A stretch of 64,000 nt of DNA, taken from NCBI GenBank assembly GCA_949751835.1, contig CATKHK010000017.1, forward strand, positions 310,001 through 374,000, written 5' to 3'. The position numbers were made by a program, and so were the translations under genes. The first letter of the stretch is position 1. Each line of letters begins with the position of its first letter. Below are positions 47,018 to 57,277 of this stretch, one piece after another. Origin of the DNA: Blepharisma japonicum (lineage: Eukaryota > Ciliophora > Heterotrichea > Heterotrichida > Blepharismidae). Under the pieces are notes generated by a model. That model was not told the DNA's origin and searched no databases. It saw nothing but the letters and a program-made list of their open reading frames with translations.

Positions 47018-48676
47018 TTAGCTTGTAAAGATCTCCAAACATTCTTTAAAACTAGGTCTTTCATTGGTATTTTCAACAAGCATTTTTCTCAATAAATTTG
47101 CTACGTTTTCTGGCTTAAAAGTTGATACATAGCAGTCTATTTCACTCCAAAATAAAGGTGTGTTTAACTCAGCGATTGGTAATAAAGAATACATCTGTAA
47201 AAAAACTAACCCTAGTGAATATACATCGCATTTATTAATATCCATATTTGTTTTATTAACAATGCTTTTATGAATTCCAATTATTTCTGGAGCCCTATAG
47301 TCATCCTTTCATAAACTATCTGCATTATTTGAATATAGAGTAGGATTATCTATTAAAAAGTTATCTGAAAAATTGAATTCTGCTATTTTTAGTGTCCGAT
47401 TTTCAGTTATCAGTAGATTATGAGGTTTTATATTGTTGTGTTTTATTTCTCTAGATTCTAAAAAAGAAAATGCATCCAAGAGGCAAATAACGATTCATTG
47501 ATATTCTTGATACGTATATTTTTGATTTTGGCGACTACGATTAACAATTTCGTCCATTAATGTACAAGCAAATCCTTCTGTTACAATAGCAAAGGCAGGA
47601 ACATTTTTTGAATTGTTAAAATTTAAAAGTTCTTGAAATCAGCCTTCGTATTTCAAAAAATGTTGGCTTGTTTCTGACAAATTTCTTATGAGATTTAGTT
47701 CTTTTAGAAATTCATTTGGAGGCTCATTGTATTTTTGATGATAGATTTTGATGCAGATTGGTTTGGATCCGTCTAGCATGCCTCTATAAGTTGAGATGAT
47801 TGATTGTTCTTCATTAAACTCTGAAGCGAAAGCTATTAATTCTATTTTCGTAATTCTATCAAATGCAATCCTCTTTTCTTCGAAATCTCTAGGAAATATG
47901 CTTCCACATTTCTCCTTATCATTTTCATCTATAATTTCTTGTTTTAAAACATGAATTGTATCATCTATTTTATCTAATTTTTCTTCTTTTTCCTCTCTTA
48001 TTGCTGCTATAAGTTCTTCAAGTTTTCTGGAATTATTTTCAAACTCTATAAGAGAGTCTACGTCACAACATTTAGTTCTTTTTTTCTCAGTTTTAATTCA
48101 TTTTAATGAGGCACTTACAGTACAATTGATTATTCATTTTAATTCAACCTTTTCTTCTTGATTAAATTGTCTAATAAACTCAAAATTTTCCTTAAGCTTA
48201 TCGATATCATTTTTTGCCGCAATTCAATATAATGTTTCATCTATTTGTTCCCTAAAAGACTGTTCCAAACTATTTTCTATGCTAGATTCAATTCTTTTGA
48301 TTAGCCTTCAGCAATTCACAGCATCATCTAGCCTGTCACAATATTTTATATTTTCTTGAAAGAAATCTTTCAATTCCTCTAAAACTTCTTGAACTGCATA
48401 TTCAGAATAGAAAAGTAGATGGGTTGCAGCTTTAAGAGCTGAAACGCACTGTTTTAAATCTAAACTCCTTTTGTTTAATATCACACAAATTTTGAGGGCT
48501 TTATATAGTTGTTTACCAAGTTCTTGATTGTCATTAAATAATATTTTACTTTTATCCCATTTGCGTTTTAAAGTCTTTATTTTATAACCTTTTGAAACCT
48601 TTAACAGACGCTGTAAGCTCTTATCATCATCCAAAGTTTTTTTAATGAATTTTCGTCAAACTTGTTCTTCCTTCAT
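47018..48676 (-). CDS. Single-pseudokinase protein, open copy (gene B')
   Basis: 552 aa. Start MKEEQVWRKFIKKTLDDDKS; residues 20-120 form the helical domain homologous to A's (LGKQLYKALKICVILNKRS; SALKAATHLLFYSEYAVQEV), 130-260 a charged coiled linker (ELIAAIREEKEEKLDKIDD), 270-545 a pseudokinase. Lys of ICIKIY and helix-C Glu (FLKELNL) are kept; HRD is HNN, DFG is EFN, APE and DVYSLGLVFLQMYSL are intact. It stops after SFKECLEIFTS, where gene A goes on into a second pseudokinase. Several Trp are TGA-coded. Confidence 0.87.
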
Positions 48677-49080
48677 TTTTATAACTCTATAATTTAGTTA
48701 AATTAAGCTATAAAATTATGCTAATTATTAATATTTTTAAAATTTACTGTCTGATAACTCAAAGCAGTAATTATGAGTTATGGGTAGAATATTATTTTGC
48801 TCCTTATATAATTGTATACTCGGGAAGTAGTCCCATTAAATTTTCAATTCTTCGAGTTCATATGTCCTGTTTTTTTAATAATGGACTCCATCTTTAAACT
48901 CAAATAAGTTAAATCCTATTGAAGTTTTGGCCTGATATGCTGACTGGAGCGAAAATGCATTGAGATCTATTGTATTGTATGCTCAGGAAATTATCCCTTT
49001 GTGTTATCAAATTTTTATGTGTTTACTTTACTTTATTCTCATTCAATTTTTATTGGAAATTTATTAAACATTTTTAAATT
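48677..49080. other. AT-rich spacer upstream of B'
   Basis: Counterpart of 41782-42180; contains the AGAATATTATTTTGCT motif at 48786. No gene seen. Confidence 0.5.
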
Positions 49081-49084
49081 AATC

Positions 49085-50168
49085 TTAAATCTATCAAATT
49101 GATTGCATTCATAATATATTTCCTCAAGATATTTCTAATTATACTACAAACATCTAAATATTTTTGTACAAAATCAATTGCTACGTTTAACTTTCTCAGA
49201 ATATAGCTTTATTCTAGGATATGAAATTTTATTTTCTATCATTGATATAACTCTCTCAACAAATGCAAATTGAAGGGTATATCGCGAATTAAAAATATGT
49301 TTATTGAAATTTTCTTATATAAATTGCTATTATCATTGGTTTTATAAGCTCCAGCATTATCTAGAAATATTACAGCATTTTCTCTAAAATTTTGATTTCT
49401 ATTTCCTATTAGACAGACTAAATCCGTAAAAAAGCTGTTGACTGTGTGTTTATTGTTTCCTCCTTCAATTGCTCTTCAAGCAATAATGCCATTACTACTT
49501 GATGCTGCTAAAATAATATTGTAATTTCTATAATTTGGCTTTTTGAATTAAATGCATTTTTGACTTTTTTTACTTAATCCATGGCTTTTGCTGTCATTAT
49601 CAATGTGAAATTCATCAATATTTATAATTTCAATATTTCTCTCCAGAATTTTGAGTTAACGTAGCTACATTTTGGTGTTTGATCATATTTATCTTTGAAA
49701 CTCGATTGATTGGATGCTCCCATCATTTTTGAGCTCCCTCATACATTTGTAAACTTACTTAAAAGTAATTCTTTCATCTATTAGTTGTTATTTAGTTTTT
49801 CAACTCTCTCAGGAATTGAAATAGTTGGATCACTATTTAAGCATGCTTTGGTCAAAGCAAGTCAGGCTGTACTACTTACTTTAACTGCTTATCACTTCTT
49901 CCATTTTCAATATTATACCTTCCTTATGTTTTGTAAGAATTGCATGGGGAAGCTCCAAACCTTTTTCCAATATCGACATATGTGATGAGTTGATGAGAAT
50001 CGTGAAGCTTTATTTTATAATTTCCCTCGCGTTTTTAATTTTTTTAAATATTTTCTTGCTTGATATTCATATTCTGATCATTTGTATTAGTTCTTTCTTT
50101 ACTATGGCTTCTGCTGGCATGATCTCCATAATCAAAGTCAATAAGGAACTGATTATTTTATTTGATGG
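49085..50168 (-). mobile_element. Decayed Tc1/mariner-type transposon, copy 2
   Basis: Twin of the relic at 42190-43245. The core reads IINIDEFHID, GLSKKSQKC, then AWRAIEGGNNKHT, AVIFLDNAGAYKTN (second Asp at 49359-49361) and FAFVERV (Glu at 49255-49257), again about 34 residues apart. It retains about 30 bases near 49230 lost from copy 1. Stops and frame changes interrupt it. Plus-strand ORFs at 49785-50202 inside it are chance shadows. Confidence 0.8.
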
Positions 50169-50254
50169 AATTAAAATGCTAATCTTTTACTTTATATTCT
50201 AAGAATATTATTTTGCTCTTTACATAAACTAAATAAAATTAACTCTTATAAAAT

Positions 50255-50926
50255 ATGTCTTCATGCTTCTCATTCCTTTTGTGCAGGAGAAAGAAAAGCC
50301 AAGATTTAAGCTACCGAAAGTCATTCAAAGAAAATAAAAGCATTGATTTAAATACTCCAAAACTTCATTATGATTCAAAAATGAGTGCATTACTGGATCA
50401 GCCGCCTAAATTAAGACTTTCTTTTCCGTGTCTAAACTCTTATCACAGCAATTCTCAGGCATCACATCGATCATCAATAGTGGTAAAAGACTCTGGGAAA
50501 TTTATCCCATTAGTTCAAAGTGCAGAAAGAACTGAGACTTCGAATTATGAATTTACAAATAATACTAACTCGCAAAGACTTTCAGCGGAGTCGACTATAA
50601 ATAGAACTCCATTAGCTCAAAAATCAAGAGCTACTACTATTACTAATATAAATTCAGTAACTTGGTCAAAAAAATATAGTAATGAAAATCCTTTGACTAA
50701 TTATAATTCACCTTTTGTATCGAACTCAGCGACACATAAACCAAAAATTGTCCCAACCACACCAGAAAACTTCTTAAGAAGAAAATTATTTCCGAGAATT
50801 TCAAAGCATCAATTAAATAGCTATGATGCTCAACTATTTAATCAAAACTCTAATAGGCAGCTCAATTTTGATATAAATATTGATGAATTTGAAGGTGAAA
50901 GCTCTAATAGCTTAGTTAATTTATAA
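50255..50926 (+). CDS. Ser/Asn-rich protein, 223 aa, unknown
   Basis: Starts MSSCFSFLLCRRKK, then a disordered Ser/Asn/Thr-rich body (TNNTNSQRLSAESTINRT) and ends in an acidic patch (NIDEFEGESS). The first residues (hydrophobic with Cys, then Arg/Lys) could be a lipid-modified or membrane-touching end. No domain recognised. Single exon directly beyond the duplicated region. Confidence 0.6.
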   Translation: MSSCFSFLLCRRKKSQDLSYRKSFKENKSIDLNTPKLHYDSKMSALLDQPPKLRLSFPCLNSYHSNSQASHRSSIVVKDSGKFIPLVQSAERTETSNYEFTNNTNSQRLSAESTINRTPLAQKSRATTITNINSVTWSKKYSNENPLTNYNSPFVSNSATHKPKIVPTTPENFLRRKLFPRISKHQLNSYDAQLFNQNSNRQLNFDINIDEFEGESSNSLVNL

Positions 50927-51215
50927 ATTTTGCTTGTATATGAATATGCTAATATTAGCATGCCTCTTGTTTTTAATTTTCTATTAAAAGAGAAATTCAG
51001 CCTTCACGAATAAACAAAATTATTCAAAATCTAGCTATTCTAATATAAAATCTTGCTTTCATATAAAATCAAAAATTTACCTGTAAAGAAGCTTTAATCT
51101 CAATGGTAAACTTTTAGAGCATAGATACAAGAGGTTGAGAAAATTATATACCAGAGCAAATATTTCAATTTATATATATTTATACAAAGTATTCTTAATT
51201 AAAACTTCTCATCAC

Positions 51216-52493
51216 TTAGCTTATTTTTTCATTTTGATCCAAATCAATAACAAATTGAGGCTTCTTTACCCCAGTCTTCATATTTCTTAACGTTACAGGG
51301 CAATATTCGGCTTTTTTAGGAGAATTTACTATCGGATTATTCCTATTTGCAAAAGAAGGATTTGTCTCCACATCTTTAAATGCATGCTCTTTTTTAAAGC
51401 TACTCATGCTTATAGATAATGGATCTTTTTCCTTATTTTCTTTTTGCCCTTTTAATATCGAATTTGCCATCGCTACTTTTTCCATTGTAGAATCCAAAGA
51501 AGCTGTATTATCAGTTTCATTAATTTTGGGGATTATTCTAAATTCAGATTTTTTAAAACTAAGTGGTGGTTTTGAAGCTGGAGACTCAGGATTAACTTTA
51601 AATAATTCACTTGAAGCTTGTGGCTTATAAAAAAATTTATTGGATTGAGGAGAACTGAGTGAGCTTGTTGGTTTTGCTGGTGACATAGCATTTTTGGCTT
51701 GAATTTGGTCAATTATTTTGTTCTTATTCATAAGTGATCTGTATGATTTTGACTGTGAATCGCTAATGGATGCAGATGACACAGAAGATGATCTTTCTGA
51801 TCTTAATCCTGACTCAAAGCCTTTAATTTTTTCTATGGCGATTTCATATTGATATTTTAAATCAATAAAATTTCTCTCTACTTCCTCACATTTTCTTTTA
51901 TAAATTTCTTTTTCCTCTGATATTTTTCGAGAGTAATCGTTGGTTTCTTTAGTTGTAGGCTGCTTAATAGTGGAGTCTTCAAAATTGGCAGTTTTATAAA
52001 TGCTTTTGTCTCATTCATCTTTATAAAATCCTTCACTCTTTATAGTATCTTCTTGACTGGAAAAATTCATTTCTGCTTTGATCATTGTGGATTTAGCGTC
52101 TCGATATTTTTGTTCAAAAATGTCTTTCATTCGTTTTGCATGTTCAAATTGGATTTTCATGTCTGAGATGTCTTCGAATTGGCTTAATTGAATTCTTAGT
52201 AATTGATTTTCTTCTTCAAGAGCTGAATTTCTAGACTTAAGCTGGCTTAATTCTTGATTTGAAATATTAGCAGAATTTCTTAGTATTTCTTCTTCCTGCT
52301 CCTCTAAGCTATATACTCTTTGCTTTAAATATGAAATTTCACTATCTTTAGCTTGAACAAGTGCTTTTAGTTCAGAAATTTTGACTTCCATCTGGCTTAC
52401 TTGTGCAACATAAAATTGATTGCTCCGAGCTAAATTATCAAGCTGTATTTTACCTTGAAAGGAATTTTGATCCTCTTGACTAAAGCCTTTCAT
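51216..52493 (-). CDS. Coiled-coil protein with disordered tail, 425 aa
   Basis: Residues 15-235 are a parallel-type coiled coil (VSQMEVKISELKALVQAKDS; YLKQRVYSLEEQEEEIL), broken once by a TGA-coded Trp (YKDEWDKSI). The second half is Ser/Pro/Lys-rich and probably disordered (SPAKPTSSLSSPQSNKF). A cytoskeletal or basal-body role is plausible; no family recognised. Confidence 0.7.
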
Positions 52494-52522
52494 AATTATT
52501 TATCTCAAAATTTAATTAATCA

Positions 52523-53401
52523 CTAAAAATACCTCGCTATTTCCATTACCAGAGATAGCGGCAGCTTATCAATATTTCCTTGGCATTTATTTTTCCTAGC
52601 CATTCTCCATACCCAAATAAAATTTACTCTTTTTTTCCACAGAAATTCAGAATAAAATTTCCATAAATTGTGTCTTTTATTATAAACATGCAAATTTTTG
52701 TTTTCATCCATCAATCCTATCAAATCCCCTGATATTGCACACGATGTATTTCTAAAAAATCCATTTCTATACAAATATGGCGCTAAATAAATCTTTTGAT
52801 TTTCCATTTCAATCCAATAGCAAAAATTGCTTAGGCATGACGACTCAGTTCTTCCTCCTACAATCATTAAATTGTTATCAAGAGGAAAACATCCACAAGC
52901 TTCAAGACCTAATGGAAGTTTAATAGGAAGTTCTATTGTTTGTTGTGTTGCACACTCATATTGATACACTTTTTCTGTGATAAAATCTTTTGCACCACCT
53001 ATAAAGTAGATGCTTCCATTCATATAACATTTTCCTGGAAATAAAACTCCATTGATTTTTATATCCGCAATTCTGCATAGTTTGCTTTTAGGAGAAAATC
53101 TGTAGCTGACATTCCCAATTATGTATATTTCTTTATCAGTTGCTACTAATGAATGATAATTGTGAACGTCTAGCTCATTCAAGTGGATTTTATGAGTCCA
53201 AATATTAACACTCCATAAATTTGAATTATCTAAAATGTATATCTTGTCGTCTAGTAAAGCTAAATCTAATGGAGAAATGATTCCACGCTTGTTGATTGGA
53301 ATTTCTTTAATAGTCAGACCATTTCTGATGTCTTTTGCAGTGATACATAAGCTTGTTTTTGATATTGCCCAGACACAATTTTTTAGCTCGTTTAATTCCA
53401 T
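52523..53401 (-). CDS. Kelch-like beta-propeller protein, 292 aa
   Basis: Repeated blades with paired hydrophobic strands and Kelch-type double glycine: GKCYMNGSIYFIGGAKDF, PLDNNLMIVGGRTESS, DLALLDDKIYILDNS, ATDKEIYIIGNVS. The last 50 residues are basic and aromatic (KFYSEFLWKKRVNFIW). Closest type is an F-box/Kelch or actin-binding Kelch protein without the extra domain. Single exon, ATG to TAG. Confidence 0.7.
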   Translation of the reverse strand: MELNELKNCVWAISKTSLCITAKDIRNGLTIKEIPINKRGIISPLDLALLDDKIYILDNSNLWSVNIWTHKIHLNELDVHNYHSLVATDKEIYIIGNVSYRFSPKSKLCRIADIKINGVLFPGKCYMNGSIYFIGGAKDFITEKVYQYECATQQTIELPIKLPLGLEACGCFPLDNNLMIVGGRTESSCLSNFCYWIEMENQKIYLAPYLYRNGFFRNTSCAISGDLIGLMDENKNLHVYNKRHNLWKFYSEFLWKKRVNFIWVWRMARKNKCQGNIDKLPLSLVMEIARYF

Positions 53402-53442
53402 TTTATTTATAATTTTTATTTTTCTATTTAGCTTATATTTGT

Positions 53443-55218
53443 TTATCTAGACCTCAACGACGGCCTAAACGTGCATTGCTTCACTTCCGCCATTTCCCTC
53501 TCCTCTCTTTCCTTTACCAACTTTAACTGTTTTAGTTGCTGAGTCATCGTTAATCTCTCATAAATATTCTCCGGCATATTCCCTCTTGATTTTTCACTTA
53601 ATTTAATAGACATTTCACTCATTCTTGGTTTTTTAACTTCTTCAGGTTCAGGCTTTGTTTCTCGTTTAAGAATATAAGCTTTTTCTTCAATATTCAAATT
53701 CTTCAATAACTCATTCATTTTTTCCGCAAAAGCTGCAAAATCAAGTGTCAGGTTTTCTTCTTCAATTTCTTCAAATATTGGTGCCATAATTTCACAAGTT
53801 TTATCTTCAAGTGTATCAATAGAAATATTTCCTGACGAGATGCTGCCGTCTTGATCAGAATCCAAAAGTTTAAAAATCCTTTCCAATTGGCTTATTTTGA
53901 ATTTTTCGAATATTTTTTGAGAATTATCGCTTGGTCTTCGGCCTGATATAGAAGCTTCAGCAAGTCTTTCAGTTTGCGCTCTTAGTTCTTTATCAATATT
54001 AGCAGCTTTTACATCTTTTAGAGAATATAGATGTTCCCAAATAGGAGTGTCTGCAGATCGCTATATAAATCTTACATTTACTTTACTATAGGTTTGAGGC
54101 CGGAAAAGTTGTTGACCTGTACTTTCATCATGGGTGACGATTTGGCTTTGTCGAGCAGCTTCCATTTCCTCTTCAAATTTAAGTTTGGAGTTAATTAATC
54201 TTTCGACGAATTCTTCTTTAGTTTCATTAGTCCTTTGTTTTGCAATGTCAGGTCTAAAACTGAACTGCTTGATGCTGTTTATTTCTTGCTCAAGCTTCTT
54301 TTCTTTTCGTTTGGAAGCTTGCTGAAATAGTTCTTCATGAACAGATTTACTATAGTCTCTTGATTTTAGCTGCCTCTCCTTTATAGTTGGCACGAATGAG
54401 CATTCTTTCATTTGTTCTTCTTCAACTTCTGCTTTAATTTTTTCTTTATGTTCTTCATATTGCTTTCCTTTTTTTATTAAATAATTTTCTAATTTATCTT
54501 CATTTCTAGATGAAGCTACAGATCCTTGTGTCTTATTTATTGACGGTGTAAACGTAAACTCTTTTGCAGATTTTTCTTCAATTTCGTTTTTTTTGTTTTC
54601 GATTTTTTGTTTTGCTGTTTCCTTTTGTTTTAACCCTTTCAAATACAGCCATTCCCCATAATTCCTTTTACTCGGATTCTGTTTATTTGAATGCAGCTGA
54701 CTAGTTGACGCTGAAGAAGCGGTTTTTGGTCTTGCAGTTTTCGATTGTTTTGCTAGTCTTTCATAGATACTACCACTTGTGATATGTGGAGCCTCATTTG
54801 GAGCGTTATAATTAAAATCATCTTTTGCAGCTGCTTTTGGCTTTTTTTTCTTATTTTCTTGTTGTTGAAGGGCTTCTTGTTGACGAGAGCTTGAATATGA
54901 TCCATAAAAATCTTGGACTTTTCCTGGGTCTTGGAGTTTTCCGCTTTTCATCACAGCTTCTTTGTTTTGTTTAATTAAGGACTCTAAGGACAGTTGCATG
55001 GACTTGTCAAGAAAATGCTTTTTGGCGAAATCTTGAGCAAGTTGGGAAGGGTCGTCATTTTCGTAAATGATAATGATATCTTGTCGGCCGTCACCGATTT
55101 CGACTGTCATTGCTAATAATTCTTGATTCTTGACTTCAGGCTGGCTGTTTTGATCAGGTGCAGGATTTTCACCTCCACAACTGTTTCCCTCTTCTACGAA
55201 GTTTTCCGGTTGATCCAT
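53443..55218 (-). CDS. F-x-P repeat, EF-hand protein with PFU-like N-terminus
   Basis: 586 aa from two exons joined across a 15-nt intron (54061-54075). Residues 36-95 hold a PFU/ubiquitin-like module (VEIGDGRQDIIIIYENDDPS, LAQDFAKKHFLDKSM). From 150 on there are repeats of a short motif, FTFTPSIN, CSFVPTIK, FSFRPDIA and CTFRPSL, each after a Lys/Glu-rich helix; this spacing occurs in many ciliate and flagellate cytoskeletal proteins. An EF-hand with a full loop (DSDQDGSISSGN) lies in exon 2. The sum suggests a calcium-responsive axonemal or cortical protein. Confidence 0.75.
54061..54075 (-). other. 15-nt intron
   Basis: GTAAGATTTATATAG on the minus strand; it removes a TAG and joins the F-x-P region to the EF-hand exon. 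Confidence 0.9.
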
Positions 55219-55600
55219 TATTTAAACAATGAAAATGGTTGGGAATTGTGTTTCCTTATGGAACAATTTAAAATTGAAAATTAATTTAAATTGTTTTGGG
55301 TTTTGAGGTTGAGAGAATTGTTTTTATGGTGCAGGAGATTAAAAAGGCTTTAAAATTTTAATCAATTATATTAAAATTTGGATTAAATATAAAAAAATAA
55401 CTGTATAAAATACACTTTAATTTTTTAAAACTAATCCTAATAACTCCTAATAGCTTTTATAAAGATTATTTAATTTTCTTATTGTTGATAAATTTCATTA
55501 ATGAAGCACTCTTATAGTTTACATCAAATGTCTATTAAATTCAGCTTGTATCCTGCAAATATCCTATACCTGTAACTATTTGCATATATGAAAAAATATT
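55219..55600. other. Divergent intergenic region
   Basis: AT-rich, between divergent genes; promoters expected but no motif named. Confidence 0.4.
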
Positions 55601-55966
55601 ATGGATTCTTCTTTAGATTCAGATAAATGTTCTTCATATATTGAAGAAATTGATCAAAGCCCAACTCGTCGTGTCAACTGACCTCAAAACAACAACTCAA
55701 TACCTGGTCCTTTTCCTATCGAAAGAGAAACTAAAACCCCAACAATTGATCTAAAAAGCCCTACAGAAGAAGTAGGTAGAATGAGTGCCACTGAGAGTTT
55801 TGTGAGTATGAATATATTTACATCAAGATCTCCAGATATTAATGAAAGTCCATTTGGGAAAAGAAAAAATACTGAAGAAGTTTCGATAGAAAATATTTCA
55901 GTGCAGCAGCATATCTTTTGTGCAGATTGCAAATGCTCAAGACAAATCTTATGCAGTCTGCTTTAA
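55601..55966 (+). CDS. Small Ser-rich protein with Cys-containing end, 121 aa
   Basis: ATG to TAA with one TGA-coded Trp (RVNWPQNNN). Mostly polar and Pro/Ser-rich; the end carries CADCKCSRQILC, a cluster of four Cys that could bind metal or be acylated. No family recognised. Confidence 0.55.
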
Positions 55967-56110
55967 ATTAGTTCTTTGGAAAATTAATACTTGGTAAACT
56001 AGGTAAATCACAATTATTTAACTTATTTTTTATTTTCTGAAAAATTAACTTTTTGATCTCACAGAAATTTAAGATTTTTGAAATTTATTTTGTTTAGTTT
56101 AATTCCTGCT

Positions 56111-57277
56111 CTAATCGTTTTTATCTGATGCTTTATCTGATGGCTCTTTTTTCATTTTCCCGTTTTCCCAGACCGCTTTTCTAGCTTTGCCTTTCTCATT
56201 ATACAAAGTTCCTTGGCCATGTTGTTTGCCGTTAAGCCAATTTCCTTCATATTTTTTGCCATTTGGCCATCCAAAAACCCCCCATCCTTCTTTTTGGTCC
56301 ATCACATATTGTCCTTCATAATATCTCCCATCAGACCACTTGAAAATCCCTTTTCCATGCATTTTATTATTTTTCCATTCCCCTTCATATTCTCTATCAT
56401 TATTCCAGACGTATTTTCCTCTCCCTTCAATTTGATTATTTACAAATTCTCCTTCATAATGGCTTCCATCAGCCCAAGAGAATTTTCCAAACCCGTTTTT
56501 CTCTCCATCTTTATATTGTCCTTCATATCTTGACCCATCAGGCCAGCTTTCAATTCCCATCCCTGACTGTTTACTCATGGCCCAATCTCCTTCATATACA
56601 TTTTTCATTGCATAAACCATTTTTCCTTTTCCTTGCATTTGGCCTTCAACCCAGTCTCCTTCATATACATCTCCAGATGGGGAAATTCTTCTAGCTTTTC
56701 CATGGATTTTGCCTGATTTCCAATATCCTTCAGAAATAGACCCATCAGTTGCATATAGTGTGCCTTTTCCATGTTGTAAGCCTTCTGAGTTCCATTCGCC
56801 TACATAAACGCTCCCGTCAGAATTTTTGACTGGTCCTTTGGCAGTAGCTCCAGGCGTTGTGCTATTGTTGAAGTTAAATGGTCCTAAGCTTGATATCATA
56901 TCTTTGGCGAGAGGGCTTATAAGGTGGCTTGGAATTTCGTTCAGTTCTTGGAGACTTGGAGTTTTTGTAGGGCTTGCTGGCTCTTTTGCTGGAGATTTAG
57001 AATTTGTGGTAACTCTCGAATTTAGTGCAAAAGATTTTCTAGCGATATATCCTCTGCAGACGGATTGAACTTTAATAGTGTCTATTGTGGATGGAGTTGG
57101 CTTAGGAGGTTCAGGAGATATTGATTCTACTTGAACTATGGCTGTAGTCACGGCTGAAGGAGTAGGAGAAGGCAAGGATTCTGATTGAAGCTTGTAGTTC
57201 TTATTAGTAGGAGCAGGGTTATCTAGAGCTATTCCCCCTTCTTCTTTTTTTGAATGCATACAGTTGCACGAACCCAT
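56111..57277 (-). CDS. Acylated IQ/MORN-repeat protein, 388 aa
   Basis: N-terminus MGSCNCMHSKK fits myristoylation at Gly2 with palmitoylation at Cys4/Cys6. An IQ-like motif (KVQSVCRGYIARKSF, about residue 70) could bind calmodulin. From about 155 to 375 there are eight to nine MORN repeats (e.g. YVGEWNSEGLQHGKGTLY; YEGQYKDGEKNGFGKFSW). MORN arrays bind or order membranes and cytoskeleton, often at ciliary or cortical structures. Single exon, no TGA used as Trp. Confidence 0.92.
   Translation of the reverse strand: MGSCNCMHSKKEEGGIALDNPAPTNKNYKLQSESLPSPTPSAVTTAIVQVESISPEPPKPTPSTIDTIKVQSVCRGYIARKSFALNSRVTTNSKSPAKEPASPTKTPSLQELNEIPSHLISPLAKDMISSLGPFNFNNSTTPGATAKGPVKNSDGSVYVGEWNSEGLQHGKGTLYATDGSISEGYWKSGKIHGKARRISPSGDVYEGDWVEGQMQGKGKMVYAMKNVYEGDWAMSKQSGMGIESWPDGSRYEGQYKDGEKNGFGKFSWADGSHYEGEFVNNQIEGRGKYVWNNDREYEGEWKNNKMHGKGIFKWSDGRYYEGQYVMDQKEGWGVFGWPNGKKYEGNWLNGKQHGQGTLYNEKGKARKAVWENGKMKKEPSDKASDKND

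Larger units (their letters stand above)
43473..50168. repeat. Tandem duplication, unit 2 (about 6.7 kb)
   Basis: Same order and orientation as unit 1: START tail, gene A', gene B', Tc1/mariner relic. About 225 unique bases (43246-43472) separate the units. The right end lies near 50168, where similarity with 43245 stops. Confidence 0.9.

Noticed and set aside
37165-48676. Active receptor-like kinases
   Set aside because: Every recognisable kinase domain lacks the HRD Asp and the DFG Asp.
49785-50202. Plus-strand ORFs in the second transposon relic
   Set aside because: Opposite strand to the transposase core, no similarity to any domain.
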